Origin: Pachyseris speciosa | Lineage: Eukaryota; Cnidaria; Anthozoa; Scleractinia; Pachyseridae | Length of the DNA: 64,000 bases | Direction of reading: 5' to 3' | Assembly (NCBI GenBank): GCA_016490735.1 | Contig: JAEMWC010000619.1 | Location: forward strand, 372,001-436,000 | In this document: positions 47,501-57,310 of the stretch, piece by piece | Position numbering within the stretch: position 1 is the first letter of the stretch | How the letters are laid out: each line of letters opens with the position of its first letter | Notes under the pieces: model-generated | What the model saw: the letters and a program-made list of their open reading frames with translations, nothing else | The model's database searches: none | Told to the model about the DNA's origin: nothing | Made by a program: the position numbers and the translations under genes

Positions 47501-50500
47501 ATGCATGACAGCTACTCGTGATCGCTTTAAAATGTTCAGTTTTTCTGTCAAGCAATCTGCGTTTTGTTTTTCCAATGTAGAAATCCTGGCAGTCCCAACA
47601 ACTAGCTTTATAAACAACTTTTGACATTTGGGAACGGTTAATTCTATCTTTGTAGGGAAAAAGAGACTTAATGCGATGAGCGCTTTGGAAAATAACCTTA
47701 AGATTAATGCAGCCATAAAATTTACTAATGCAGGTCTTCAGTTGTTTGGTAATAATTTTGCTTTGTACTCCTAAATAAGGTAGAACTAAGATTATTTCCT
47801 TTTTGGGGACTGTGGTGGTTGGAATCTTCGGTCTGTTTTGTTGCCTGTTCAGAACATCATTAATGTTGTAATTGACAACACCAACAGGATAACCGTTTTG
47901 TAACAACAACTTCCTCAGTTCATTTAAACAAGACCGCAAAAGAGAAGGTGACGAACAGATGCGGAAACAACGAAAAGTGAGCGTGCGGATGAGGTATCAT
48001 ATCTTGTACGCATACTTCAGCCCATCTCCACGAATCAGTTGACAATCAAGGACTCTTTTAGTTTTGCGGACTGGGCCAAGGCGTATAACCATAACAACGA
48101 AATAATGTGCTCGTTTGACGTTAGTTCATTATTTACGAACGTTCCACTTAATGAGACAATACAAATTTGTCTTGACAAATTGTATGCCCTCCCCAATCCG
48201 CCAACACTGCCCCGCTCAGTCTTGAAAGTTCAGTCTGCTTGAGTTTGCCACAAAGAAAAGCCATTTCATATTTGATGGCCAATACTACGACCAAATTGAC
48301 GGTGTGGCTATGGGCTCTCCTTTAGGTCCTGTTTTGGCCAATATCTTCATGTGCCATTTTGAAGAGAAATGGGTTCTTAACAACAACGCTCGTCCTTCTA
48401 TTTGGTTTCGATACGTTGACGATACCTTCACCTTGTTCGACAGTAAAAGCACAGCAACTCAGTTTCTACACTACCTCAATAACTGTCACTCAAATATAAA
48501 ATTCACCATTGAATTTGAAGAGAACAATACAATCCCTTTCCTGGACATTCTCATCAAACGCCACAGTCAAACTTTCTCAACATCCATCTACCGAAAGAAG
48601 ACCTTTACCGGCCTGTACACAAAATGGGACTCCTTCACACCTAGGAAATACAAAGTAAACCTCATCCGCACGCTCACTTTTCGTTGTTTCCGCATCTGTT
48701 CGTCACCTTCTCTTTTGCGGTCTTGTTTAAATGAACTGAGGAAGTTGTTGTTACAAAACGGTTATCCTGTTGGTGTTGTCAATTACAACATTAATGATGT
48801 TCTGAACAGGCAACAAAACAGACCGAAGATTCCAACCACCACAGTCCCCAAAAAGGAAATAATCTTAGTTCTACCTTATTTAGGAGTACAAAGCAAAATT
48901 ATTACCAAACAACTGAAGACCTGCATTAGTAAATTTTATGGCTGCATTAATCTTAAGGTTATTTTCCAAAGCGCTCATCGCATTAAGTCTCTTTTTCCCT
49001 ACAAAGATAGAATTAACCGTTCCCAAATGTCAAAAGTTGTTTATAAAGCTAGTTGTTGGGACTGCCAGGATTTCTACATTGGAAAAACAAAACGCAGATT
49101 GCATGACAGAAAAACTGAACATTTTAAAGCGATCACGAGTAGCTGTCATGCATCTGCTATCGCAGACCACGTCACGTCAACTGGTCACAACTTAAAATGG
49201 GACCACTTTGAGATATTGGCGAAAGGTCGGTCAGATACTCATTGCAAGATAAAGGAGACTCTACTAATTAGAGAATTGAAACCTACCTTAAATGAAAATG
49301 TAAGCAGCGAAAAGCTGTATCTCTATTAGTTTGCATCTTTTATATGCAAATTATTTTTAGCTTCTGTCAAGGTTATTGTTAATTAGTTACTTATCTTAAA
49401 TTTCAAATTTAGTTGTTACTTTAATTCCTAACGGTCACTTCTGAAGATGTATGTCGAAACATACGAAACGTCAAGTTAAACGATATAGTTTTATTTTTGT
49501 TTTCCAACAATGCGTTCTATTGTCATGTTTATCACCGCAGTTTGTGTGTTATTTCTTGTTAAGAACAGTGACCTTTAGGCCACAGAGGTTTATCGTTTTG
49601 CAAGGTAATAAAAATAGTGTATTGATTCCACACTTGTTTTCGCTTCGATGGATAATTGTTTGAGAAAGGAAACGCTTATCGAACGATGTAGGATTTTTTC
49701 GCATAAACGTTAATGGAGTACGTCTCGGTGAAATGTGAGTAGAAAATTAATTAGCAGAGTGAAACTGTTTACAAACACTTCTCCTTTGTCGTCTCATGTT
49801 ATTATAATCGGCTCCGAAGCACAAGACCTAGAAAACTCAGACCCCCCCCCCCCCCCCCAATCTGTAAAAACTCAAACCCCTCATAAACGGCGATAATTCA
49901 TTTTGCCCATGTTTATTTCACTTTGAAAATTTGTATAGTTATGAGGGGGTCTGAGTTTTCCAGTTTGGGGGAGGGGGGGGGGGGGTCTGAGTATTCTAGG
50001 TCTCGTGCTCCGGAGCCGATTATAATAACGTGAAGTGTTTGTTATCTGCGATAAATAGACGGTGTAACATTTCAGCGCACTGAACGGCGATAATTTATTC
50101 TGTCCACGTTTATTTGACTTTGAAAATTTGTATAGTTTTGAGGGGGTCTGAGTTTTCCAGATTTTTTTTTGGGGGGGGGGGGGGGGGTCTGAGTTTTCTA
50201 GGTCTGAGGTCTGAGTTTTCTAGGTCTGAGTTCTCCAGACACCCGATACGGGGAAAACGGCGGCAATCCATCTGGAGTTAAATTTTGGTCATGTTAAAAG
50301 CTTTCTTCTCGCTGTTGAACTTGCAAACATTCGTATAGACACTTCTCTTAACATATTAGTTGTTCAGTCTTCAAAGACACAAGGTGAATCGACGTTTTCC
50401 GATACGTGACAACAGGCATCATTCTTGCTGTTGATATGAGATTTACACTTCCGAATCACTCGGTCGTGAAAGGTCAAACTCCCTTTGTCTGTAGTCTCTA

Positions 50501-53500
50501 ATTTTTGGCGCTCCCCTCGCGTCGCGTCTCCTCGCAACTTCGCGCGCGCACGTGCCCCCAAAATCCGTCGCCAAAATTAGAGACTACTCGCAATCTCCTG
50601 AAGCAGTCCATCTGCCGTTAAGATTACTCATGTTAAAAGCTTTCTTCTCGCCGTTGAACTTGCAATCATTCGCATAGACACTTCTCTTAACATATTGTTT
50701 GTTCAGACTTCAAAAGACACAAGGTGAATCGACATTTTCCGATACGTGACAACAGGCATGACTCTGTTAAAAATAGTTAGGGCTTGCGCAGAAACGCCGG
50801 AAGTGCCATTTGTGGATGAGACTCGACGACGAAAAAGAATTCGAGAACCGTCGGTAGTTCTAGACCCGGGCGCCGCGCGAGACGCGCGCAGCCCGGGTAA
50901 TAAAACGTTTCTAACCTAAGTTGAATCTCAATTCCATTAGTCTCCTAACCCTAATTATTCATAATAATACATCATACCTGCAACATACAAACAGAGACAT
51001 CTCCGATATACATTTGTTGCTTTTCTGAGTGAGCATTTGCTTTTATGTAATTGAGACAGGCAGAAGCTTTCAAATGAGATAGATATACCGACAAGCGGTC
51101 GGAAATTGTAACATTTCGCGCGCCGGCTGCTTGGAGGTGAATAGGCTTGCTAATCACCTCCGAGTTAACCAATCAGAGCGCGCGAAAAGCATTACTTACT
51201 AGAGTGGTATATACTAATAGGCGACATTCCGCGCAATTTCGCAGGATATAATTGTTATTTATCAACTATTTCCCTCAGTTTTTAATTTGTTTAGAATGTT
51301 CGTTTAATTGGTAGTCAAAGTACAACTGTGAAGAAGTCGTGGATATGTGACCTTATTTGCGATAAGGGGGATTAAGCCAAGGTGACTTGAGAAAACGGCG
51401 TTTTAACTAGTTTAAACGGGTGAAAACTCTTTCTCTAAAGTGTTTAAACAACTTTTTAATGCGTTCCGAAACGTCCAGCTCTTTTGAGCATCAATTTTAT
51501 TGTTCATGAGCTTAACACAATTTAACCTCGGGGTTCATATTTACATATTCGCGTTGCAATGAATTATCGAGGCAGGGAGATATCGTGGGAGTTAAAAAAA
51601 TGTGCTCCTTTTGAAAGGTTTCTGTCTTGTCCGTATGGTGGGATAAATATCAGGCGAAAGGACGATTTCGCCAAAACGAAGCCAGCCAAACACTGCAGTA
51701 TTTCGAGAAAATTGTTACACAAAGCTGTCGAACGAACGTACGTGAACGCAACCGAAATTTGACATATGCAAATTATGCTTTTTACTGCCGGTCGGAAATG
51801 CAACATTTGCCGTCGTTTTCACAAACAACCATCGACGCCATGCTTTTGGATATAAAAATAATCAAGTTTCATTCAAAACTTTTACTGAAAAAATGGCGTG
51901 TTTAGTTAAAAAGAAGAGTATTTCTCAAAGCAAACTTGTGTTTACATTGTGGCTAGACGCGATGGCGCCACCTAAAAATAATTTAATTTTAGATTGTATT
52001 GTTTTCGTTAGAATATTATTTCCAACGCTGAAAATGGCTTCGCGAATGCAGCTATATTGGTGTCAAAAGTTTTCGTCGTCAATTCCTGTACACACTTGGA
52101 AAATATCTTGGGTTGAACGGCTCATATATTTTTTCCACAGATCGTGGATTGGATGAACGAAGGAGAAGCTGCGCTTGTGACGGAATATTGATTATAATTT
52201 CTTTTCGCCGTTCGGCTGTTTGATCGGACGTTCCTTTTTCCGTTTACTTCTTTCGATCCGAGCTGAAATAAAGTTACTTTACTTTACTTTTTTCAGTCCG
52301 TTCATCGGTTCGACTGTTGCTCCTCAGACATTACTTTGGAAAACCGATAGTGGTGTTCTGGTGTTCCGGCAATACTTCGGAAAATCGATATCTATTGGTA
52401 TGCCGTTGACATATCGATTTGTTTACACCTGAGTGAGTGACAAATTTGCATAATCTGCCCCCTAACAATACTCGTTCCTACGCTTCGCGTATCCACGACT
52501 AAAAATGGAAAAACTTTATTATCGATGAAATATTACGAAACGTAAGTAGGACCAGATTGTTAGCTCGAGGTTTGAACGTTTTATCGAATTGACCCTAGCA
52601 TCGCATTCTGGGGTAATGGTGAGAGCATTCGTCTTCCCCCGGGGTCGATACCCGGACTCGGCGTCATATGTGGGTTGAGTTTGTTGCTGGTTCTCGTCCT
52701 TGCTCCGAGAGGTTTTTCTCCTGCTACTCCGGTTTTCCACTCTCCTCAAAAACCAACGGTTTCAAATTCCAATTCGATCCGGAATTTCGAGGGCCATAGG
52801 TTTGTCAGCTGAATTACTGTTAAGTGTCACCCTCGTTAAACAAAGTCGATTTATTTATTTATTTATACTTTGTTCCAACCAGGGAGCAGACACAACACTC
52901 CAGATCACGTCATACGTGAAGCAGTAGTCTGAGCACGGCTTCGATTCCCTGATTAACACTCAGGCGAAGCGTAAAAAGTGTAACCCAGTGGCATTAAGTT
53001 TAGAAGGGATAAACAATTTCCTCACTTACACACATTGATCCTTCGTTTGTCTCCCTCTGCACAAAGGGAAGCATATCATGAAAAAAAAAACGACATTAAA
53101 ATATCAAGATTGTATTGGGGGAAAAAAGGAATGAGTGTAAACAGTGGTCGAGATCGTCAAAAATTAATTATGACATGAATAAAATATAACTGACACTGAG
53201 CTTCTCGCATCTGTTAACAGTCGTGTGAACTAAAGTTTGGCTCCTGGACATACAATGGATTCCGTGTCAACATCGTCCAGGAGGCGCCATTTGGTGACAC
53301 CAAAAAGTTCGTGAGTAATGGTGAGTGGCAGCTCATAGCATTGCCAGCAAAGAGGAACGAGATTATTTACGTTTGCTGTCCAGAGCCATACCCGGATGTA
53401 ACCTTCACTTTACAGATACAAAGACTGGCATTGTTTTACTACGTCAATCTTATTATCCCATGCCTGTTAATTACGGGTAAGTTCAGTGTAGGCTGGATAA

Positions 53501-56427
53501 CAAGCATTTCTTTCTGGTTTTGACCGAACAAAAACTGGGATGAGAGCTGTTTTCGCGCGATCAAAGAGCACTGAAAAACGTAGAAAACCAAATGGAAACG
53601 CTTCTACTCGTTAACCAGCACTTTTCAACACTTTCACTTTAAATTTTCGAGAATTTAAAATGGCGCTTAATCCGTAAACTATTTTTTTAAACGTGCACCT
53701 AACCCCAAAATATTTTTTTCGCTAAAATAAATCTTTGCACCTGTTCGAAACGCATTGTGCCTTTTAGCACCTTTTAAAACCAAATCTTGACTTTTATAGG
53801 CTGTAAAAGTTTAAAAATCTAGCCCTTTTCTGTCACACGACCTAGTCAGAGGAGGCGTGGGTCTAGTCCTGATGATTTGACGTTGCAAACTGATTTGCAT
53901 CGCGGTAAGTCTTTGTAAACATGCATGCAAAGCACTGAAAGCAGGAATAGACCCATGCCCCTTCGATTCTGACTCGGTCGAGTACTAAATGATTCTAAGT
54001 TTATCGTAAGTTTTGAAGACAATAAAAAAGTCCACGACTGGGAATAAAGGCTACATGTTTTTGGAAAAGTGAAAGCTTTATATTAGCGGAAAAAAGTTTG
54101 GGGTAAGGTGCACTTTAACGTTGCAAAAATCTGCGTCTTAACTTACTGATTAGAGTTCAATACTGATAGAAAAATGTGGCCACAGAACTCGTTTGTAAGT
54201 TGTAAGCTAACATTATGGGGTTTTAATGGGTTAAATTATTACTATGAAGACCGTTTGTGGAAAAAAATAACCAGTTTGTTTGCCAATTATTAGGCATTAG
54301 GCTTGGTAACTTTAATGATGTATCAGCTGATAAGGAGTGGTAGTACCCTGTTTATTACATGAGGGCAGGGTGCCCCGGCAAACCGGACCACCCGGTTAAG
54401 GGGGGTTAAAACATAGCCCACCTTTACATGCAACTCACCTAAGAGGGATAGTCAGCGGGCCACCTTTTGAGCGGCCGCTAAGCACAACAAACAAGATGGC
54501 GGACAAAAGAATTTTTTGGCGGCAAGTTTATTTTTTTAATTGCTCGTTCCGCTAGCTGCCGCTCTTCTGATATTTTTAATAATATTCATTTAACTGTAAC
54601 ACGCTGATTTTAGTGTTGACAGTGACAGCCTTTTACCTCCCCCCTGAGTCGGGTGAACGCATCACACTGGTAATAACCAACCTACTGGCCATGACTGTCT
54701 TCATGTTACTGGTCGCAGATATCATGCCATCCACCTCAGAAGTCATACCTGTCATCTCCATTTATTTTAGCAATACAATATTTGAGGTAAGCCTTAAAAA
54801 TAGCAAGGAAACACGAAAACGCATACTATTATTGGAAATGCGTCCAGAATATCCACCATGTCACTCAATTAAACTGTCACTGTAACTCAATTAAACTGTC
54901 ATTCAAGGTTTAGTTATTCACATCATAGTTAGTCTATTTTATATTCCTTTAGCTTTGTTCGTTATAGTGGAAGCTCGATTTAACGAACCTCTATATAACG
55001 AAGTACTCGATATAACGTAACGAACGATATTCTTCAGCCGTCTTTTAAAATCACGTATGGAAAAGGACCTCGATATAACGAACCCTTGATATAACGGACC
55101 AATTTCGCTAAATAGCCCCTTGGCACTTCGTTAAATCGAGGTTCCACTGTAGCATATTCGTTCATCTTCTTCATCCGTCCTCCATCCATCCACCTGTCTA
55201 TCCATTCATCCATCCATTCATTGTTCTACTCATTCAGTCACTTATTCATTCATTCATTCATTCATTCATTTATCCATCCATCCATCCGTCTGTACACCCG
55301 TTCGTTCACTCGTTCGTCCATCCATCCATCCATCCATCCATTCATTCATTCATTCATTCATTCATTATCTGGTTTATGGTTAAACGTTTGATAAACATGT
55401 TATATTTGGCCCTTTATTCATTCGATTACTTGACTTGACGTCAGCAGAGTGATTCCATATCTTTTTTAATTTTATCAACTAATGATATCACCCTAAGAGT
55501 GGTATTAATCTTTTACACTTGGCCTCCATTCGTGGGTGAGTCAGCTGCCTTCGACTGAAACCCAGCTACAGTGGATGGAGGTTAAGTGAAGCGTCTCCAA
55601 TGCAGTTAACGGCTCAAGGCAATAGTGTAGACTTTAAGACCTCTTATTTACCTCGAATATATTGAATAGCCTTGTTTTACATGTGTAATCTTTATTTTCA
55701 GGTTTCTTTGGCTTTGTTGGCCACTTGCTTTATTCTCAGATGTCACTTTCACGACCCTGTCACAGCTGACATGCCACTCTGGGTCAGACATGTCGTCTTC
55801 AACTGGATGGCAAAAATCTTGCGCTTTGAAATTCCCACGAAACGAAGACCGTCTGTTCTGAACACAACCGACCAGGAACATGTCACTTCGTTTATCCCTA
55901 ACAACAAAGCCGCAAAGGCGCAAAGGTCAAGAACGTCTTCGGTTGACGGAGTTTTTCTTCCTTCTAACGGTATCAATCAGTCCCTAGTGAAACAGCTATC
56001 CTACTCAAACCTGGTCAATGGCAACTACAAATCAGGCCCGACTGCCCCCTGTCAAGCAGACCTGGGTTCCATTTCACTACTGACAGTAACTAAGCAGTCA
56101 GAGGACTGGTGCATTGCATCGAGTATTGGGACTCTGAACAGCAACGATGAGCGTGGTCAGCGGCACAACTCCGACTCGTCCTACAGCGACGAGCCTCTAG
56201 CGCCCTCACACGAGGACAAGCGCGTTGAGAACATGATAAAACTGCAGGAAAGATTACTGGAACAAGTTAAGATTCTGACTGATGTAGTGGCGGAAAACGA
56301 ACAACTTCAAGCCAAGAAATACGAATGGAACATGGTTGCTTCCATCCTTGACCAGGCTTTCCGAATTGCTTTTTTACTCATATTTTTCTTGTCAACCTTG
56401 ACTATCTTCTATTTAGCCAGAAGTTAG
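38496..56427 (+). CDS. Gene C: nAChR-type Cys-loop receptor subunit, complete
   Basis: Nicotinic-family channel subunit, 564 residues in eight coding exons: 38496-38583, 39873-40024, 44502-44546, 45252-45361, 46534-46678, 53221-53476, 54614-54786, 55702-56427. The sum of 1695 nt is 565 codons with every phase matched. Features in order: signal peptide ([20 protein letters not shown]), ligand-binding domain with [10 protein letters not shown], Cys-loop [15 protein letters not shown], vicinal [15 protein letters not shown]1, M2 (Glu -1', Leu 9', Asp 20'), M3, a long cytoplasmic loop of about 180 residues with a charged heptad-like helix before M4 ([20 protein letters not shown]), and M4. Alpha-type and predicted cation-selective. 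Introns 2 and 5 are inflated to 4.5 and 6.5 kb by mobile elements. A candidate AATAAA lies at 57101-57106, about 680 bases past the stop; whether it is used is unknown. Confidence 0.92.
39873..40024 (+). CDS. Gene C exon 2: N-terminal ligand-binding domain
   Basis: 152 nt between TTCCAG and GTATGG. Encodes [15 protein letters not shown] and [15 protein letters not shown], ending in phase 0 as in A and B. Confidence 0.88.
40128..40405 (+). repeat. Three diverged tandem copies, about 100-bp unit
   Basis: Each unit carries GAAAA-(C/T)T-GGCTGTTTGGTA-like, AGGCCT-(G)-TAAA, and CCTGATTCTTAATCTA blocks. In gene C intron 2, just after exon 2. Confidence 0.65.
40528..40636 (+). repeat. Gypsy 5' LTR (109 bp)
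   Basis: TGTAGCATTTG...ACACTTCA. It differs from the 3' LTR at about seven positions by eye. A candidate primer-binding site TGGTGTCAGAAGCCGG follows directly at 40637. Confidence 0.85.
40653..41393 (+). pseudogene. Gypsy gag-like ORF with in-frame stop
   Basis: Starts [10 protein letters not shown], has the capsid-like [20 protein letters not shown] block, a TAG at 41094-41096, and continues in the same frame to [15 protein letters not shown], where a CCHC knuckle would be expected but the spacing is off. Confidence 0.75.
41300..43763 (+). pseudogene. Gypsy pol remnant (PR-RT-RNaseH-IN)
   Basis: Pieces in three frames. Protease 41400-41570. RT from about 41650 ([27 protein letters not shown]) to a stop after WHWEE at 42507. 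RNase H and the integrase zinc region run to 43356, the integrase core from 43347. The deletion at 42180-42215 removes the RT active-site block. Confidence 0.8.
43712..43820 (+). repeat. Gypsy 3' LTR (109 bp)
   Basis: TGTAGCATTCG...ACACTTCA, preceded by a GGGGGGA polypurine tract at 43705-43711. Confidence 0.85.
44054..44326 (+). mobile_element. tRNA-derived SINE, copy 3 (full length)
   Basis: Box A TGGCGTAGTGG (44068-44078), box B GGTTCGATTCC (44111-44121), a conserved body with CCGGGTACTCCGGTTTTCCC, and a tail CCCTCGTTAAACAAAGTTAT followed by (TTTA)n. Inserted in MITE M1 copy 3. Confidence 0.85.
44502..44546 (+). CDS. Gene C exon 3: 45-nt micro-exon
   Basis: [15 protein letters not shown] between GTCAG and GTAAGA. 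It sits 4.5 kb after exon 2 because intron 2 holds nested mobile elements. Confidence 0.87.
44590..44836. mobile_element. Palindromic MITE in gene C intron 3
   Basis: CGAGGAAACATTGTTGCG...CGCAACAATGTTTCCTCG pairs around AAACATTTTTTG-type loops. Outer GCGGCAACAATTTGAGCGCG pairs with CGCGAACTCAAATTGTTGTC. Confidence 0.7.
44837..44884 (+). repeat. (ATGTT)n microsatellite
   Basis: About ten ATGTT units with one ATATT variant. Confidence 0.9.
45141..45186 (+). repeat. (ACGTG)n microsatellite, palindromic
   Basis: Several GACGTG units flanked by TGTCACGTAC and ACATGTCACGTAC, so the array can fold on itself. Just upstream of gene C exon 4. Confidence 0.85.
45252..45361 (+). CDS. Gene C exon 4: loop A region
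   Basis: 110 nt, [10 protein letters not shown] to [10 protein letters not shown], phase 2, donor GTAAGT. Contains an NES sequon. Confidence 0.88.
45415..45830. repeat. Probable interspersed repeat, class unknown
   Basis: An AT-rich head with AGCGCTTTTTACAATGAGA and a GGGCGTTCCATAATTGTGGT block looks like a multicopy element, but there is only one copy in the window. Confidence 0.35.
45840..46140 (-). mobile_element. Eroded Penelope-like terminal fragment with hammerhead-like motif
   Basis: The minus strand reads CTGACGAAGGGCTAACCTTC then CAAACGTCAGC at 45970-45931. It has the CUGANGA...AAACGUC order of the two better motifs in this window, with a decayed stem II. In gene C intron 4. Confidence 0.4.
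46534..46678 (+). CDS. Gene C exon 5: region before and into the Cys-loop
   Basis: 145 nt with [20 protein letters not shown], ending FDTQ in phase 0 at donor GTGACC, a weak consensus. Without splicing the frame runs on to a stop near 46717. Confidence 0.87.
47325..47939 (-). pseudogene. Inverted partial copy of Penelope GIY-YIG ORF
   Basis: 204 codons identical to the C-terminal half of the plus-strand ORF except one Leu for His in TKRRLLDRK. It lacks all RT catalytic motifs. Confidence 0.85.
48003..49329 (+). pseudogene. Penelope RT - GIY-YIG ORF, 5'-truncated, one frameshift
   Basis: From [14 protein letters not shown] on, RT palm motifs including the YVDD active site, a thumb-linker region, then the C-terminal GIY-YIG domain ([20 protein letters not shown]) and the end EKLYLY. 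A one-base shift near 48225-48240 separates the first piece (to LKVQSA) from the rest ([14 protein letters not shown]...). The 341-codon open part 48304-49329 is intact. Confidence 0.82.
49430..49480 (+). ncRNA. Hammerhead-ribozyme-like motif of Penelope element (right arm)
   Basis: ACTT-CTGAAGA (49441-49447), one spare base, stem II GTATG/CATAC (49449-49464), GAAA (49465-49468), ACGT as a minimal stem III, GTC, then AAGT pairing with ACTT. Position 7 is A instead of U. The inverted arm carries it on the minus strand at about 47170-47220. Confidence 0.5.
49795..50035. repeat. Imperfect palindrome with poly(C)/poly(G) arms
   Basis: TTATTATAATCGGCTCCG...CGGAGCCGATTATAATAA arms lead inward to AGACCTAGAAAACTCAGA plus a C17 run on the left and a G-rich run, TCTGAGTATTCTAGGTCT, on the right. 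Confidence 0.8.
50171..50187 (+). repeat. Poly(G) run
   Basis: Seventeen consecutive G, after TTTTTTTTT and before TCTGAGTTTTCTAGGTCTGA, which recurs. Confidence 0.9.
50263..50765 (+). repeat. Dispersed duplication (about 165 bp twice) with a hairpin between
   Basis: CATGTTAAAAGCTTTCTTCT...TTTTCCGATACGTGACAACA occurs at about 50290-50415 and 50628-50755. Between them TAGTCTCTAATTTT/AAAATTAGAGACTA is inverted (50493-50586). Confidence 0.75.
50800..52600. other. Gene C intron 5, unassigned part
   Basis: No family recognised. GC-rich hairpin sequence (CCCGGGCGCCGCGCG...GCGCGCAGCCCGGG) is visible near 50873-50898, and GCGCGCC/AGAGCGCGCG near 51118-51184. Confidence 0.3.
52606..52866 (+). mobile_element. 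tRNA-derived SINE, copy 4
   Basis: Shortened head (GGGTAATGGTGAGAGCATTC), a damaged B box (GGGTCGATACCC), then the same body and (TTTA)n tail as copy 3. Confidence 0.8.
53221..53476 (+). CDS. Gene C exon 6: end of Cys-loop through M1
   Basis: 256 nt after AACAG. Begins Ser-Cys (closing Cys-loop cysteine), then GSWTYNG, vicinal YVCCPEP and M1 ([13 protein letters not shown]). Donor G|GTAAGT, phase 1. Confidence 0.9.
53687..54118. mobile_element. Foldback MITE with TTAA ends, copy 2
   Basis: TTAAACGTGCACCTAACCCC at left and GGTAAGGTGCACTTTAA at right. The interior shares CGCTAAAATAAATCTTTGCA and TCTTTGTAAACATGCATGCA with the copy at 5191-5632. In gene C intron 6. Confidence 0.72.
54614..54786 (+). 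CDS. Gene C exon 7: M2 and M3
   Basis: 173 nt, acceptor TTTTAG, donor GTAAGC. M2 is preceded by PPESGER and followed by ADIMP, so position 20' is Asp instead of Glu. Confidence 0.9.
54965..55149. mobile_element. pogo/Tigger-like MITE, TA target
   Basis: Ends TAGTGGAAGCTCGATTTAAC and GTTAAATCGAGGTTCCACTG are inverted repeats of the pogo/Tigger style (CAGTGGAACCTCGATT...), with TA on both sides. 185 bp, no ORF; gene C intron 7. Confidence 0.75.
55184..55367 (+). repeat. (ATTC)n / (ATCC)n tetranucleotide array
   Basis: Mixed CATT, CATC and CCAT tetramers over about 180 bp in gene C intron 7. Confidence 0.9.
55702..56427 (+). CDS. Gene C exon 8: end of M3, cytoplasmic loop, M4, stop
   Basis: 726 nt, the longest terminal exon of the two complete genes. 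[16 protein letters not shown] completes M3. The loop is Ser-rich ([14 protein letters not shown]), and M4 ([15 protein letters not shown]) ends at LARS and TAG. Confidence 0.9.
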   Translation, partial: VSLALLATCFILRCHFHDPVTADMPLWVRHVVFNWMAKILRFEIPTKRRPSVLNTTDQEHVTSFIPNNKAAKAQRSRTSSVDGVFLPSNGINQSLVKQLSYSNLVNGNYKSGPTAPCQADLGSISLLTVTKQSEDWCIASSIGTLNSNDERGQRHNSDSSYSDEPLAPSHEDKRVENMIKLQERLLEQVKILTDVVAENEQLQAKKYEWNMVASILDQAFRIAFLLIFFLSTLTIFYLARS

Positions 56428-57310
56428 AAGTCGGAATTAACTTATACTATCTTCTACAATGATACGTTTACAACCGTCATATACCCAGAGTAAAGACACC
56501 AAGAACAAGACGTTTAATTTGCACATCTTCCTTGCCGTTTTAAAAACAAGCACGCTGCATTTTTCTTGTAATGAGCCTGTGTAAGTTAGCAAAGACTGCC
56601 ACAACTTTACCATCGTTGCTCACTTTTTACCATAATTTGAGTGAGCGTGTGAATATATGTCTATCCGAGTGAGAATTAATTTACTATATCTGCTGGCGTT
56701 GGTTGGTGCGTTCGATTGCCCATGCCAAAATATGACGATCAGTTTTGCTTATCTTCATCCTACCAAATTATTGTTGTTTCTTTTAAACGTCAGTTACACG
56801 TCAACTCCAAAATGGCCGCGCACGGGAAATTTAAAAGCGAAAATAGGCGATGATGATATCCATTTTTTTTGTACACTTGTAAATGTTATATCCACGTTTT
56901 GAAACAAAATTTGAAATCTAGTAATTATTGCCTACAATTTAACGTCAATTTGCTGTAAGAGTGGAGGTTCCCTTTAAATTCTCGTAACGCACATAACAAA
57001 ACGATGATATTTGGTAAACATTGGTAGACTAGCTAGGCAAAACCACTCAAGTACATAAAATGACAGAACATGTCATTTGTGCTAATGGTATTCCAGGATA
57101 AATAAAACATGAAACTTGATTGTGTTGAGCAGGCCTGCACACTGAACTCGTTTATGAGTTATTTGCGCTTAAAGCTAAGGTCAGGGGTAGTTTTAACAGG
57201 TTGAAATGTTGCTATGGTAACTCAGAATTATACGAACAAAGTTTCCTAAATTCTTCACCGATAACTGGACATTTATGTGATACCACTATGGAGGTAATGA
57301 GATCAATAAA

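Larger units (their letters stand above)
47087..49563 (+). mobile_element. Penelope-like retroelement with inverted terminal copies
   Basis: A central piece (47996-48658) is flanked by near-identical inverted arms of about 905 bp (47087-47995 and 48659-49563). The plus-strand reading gives a reverse transcriptase ([40 protein letters not shown]) followed by a GIY-YIG endonuclease ([18 protein letters not shown]), which together define Penelope-like elements. The 5' part of RT is missing. A 12-bp direct repeat AAGAACAGTGAC lies at 47050-47061 and 49561-49572, a candidate target duplication. In gene C intron 5. Confidence 0.88.

Noticed and set aside
51559..52432. Chain of short plus ORFs in gene C intron 5
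   Set aside because: No domain, no shared frame and no repeat partner in the window; left unassigned.
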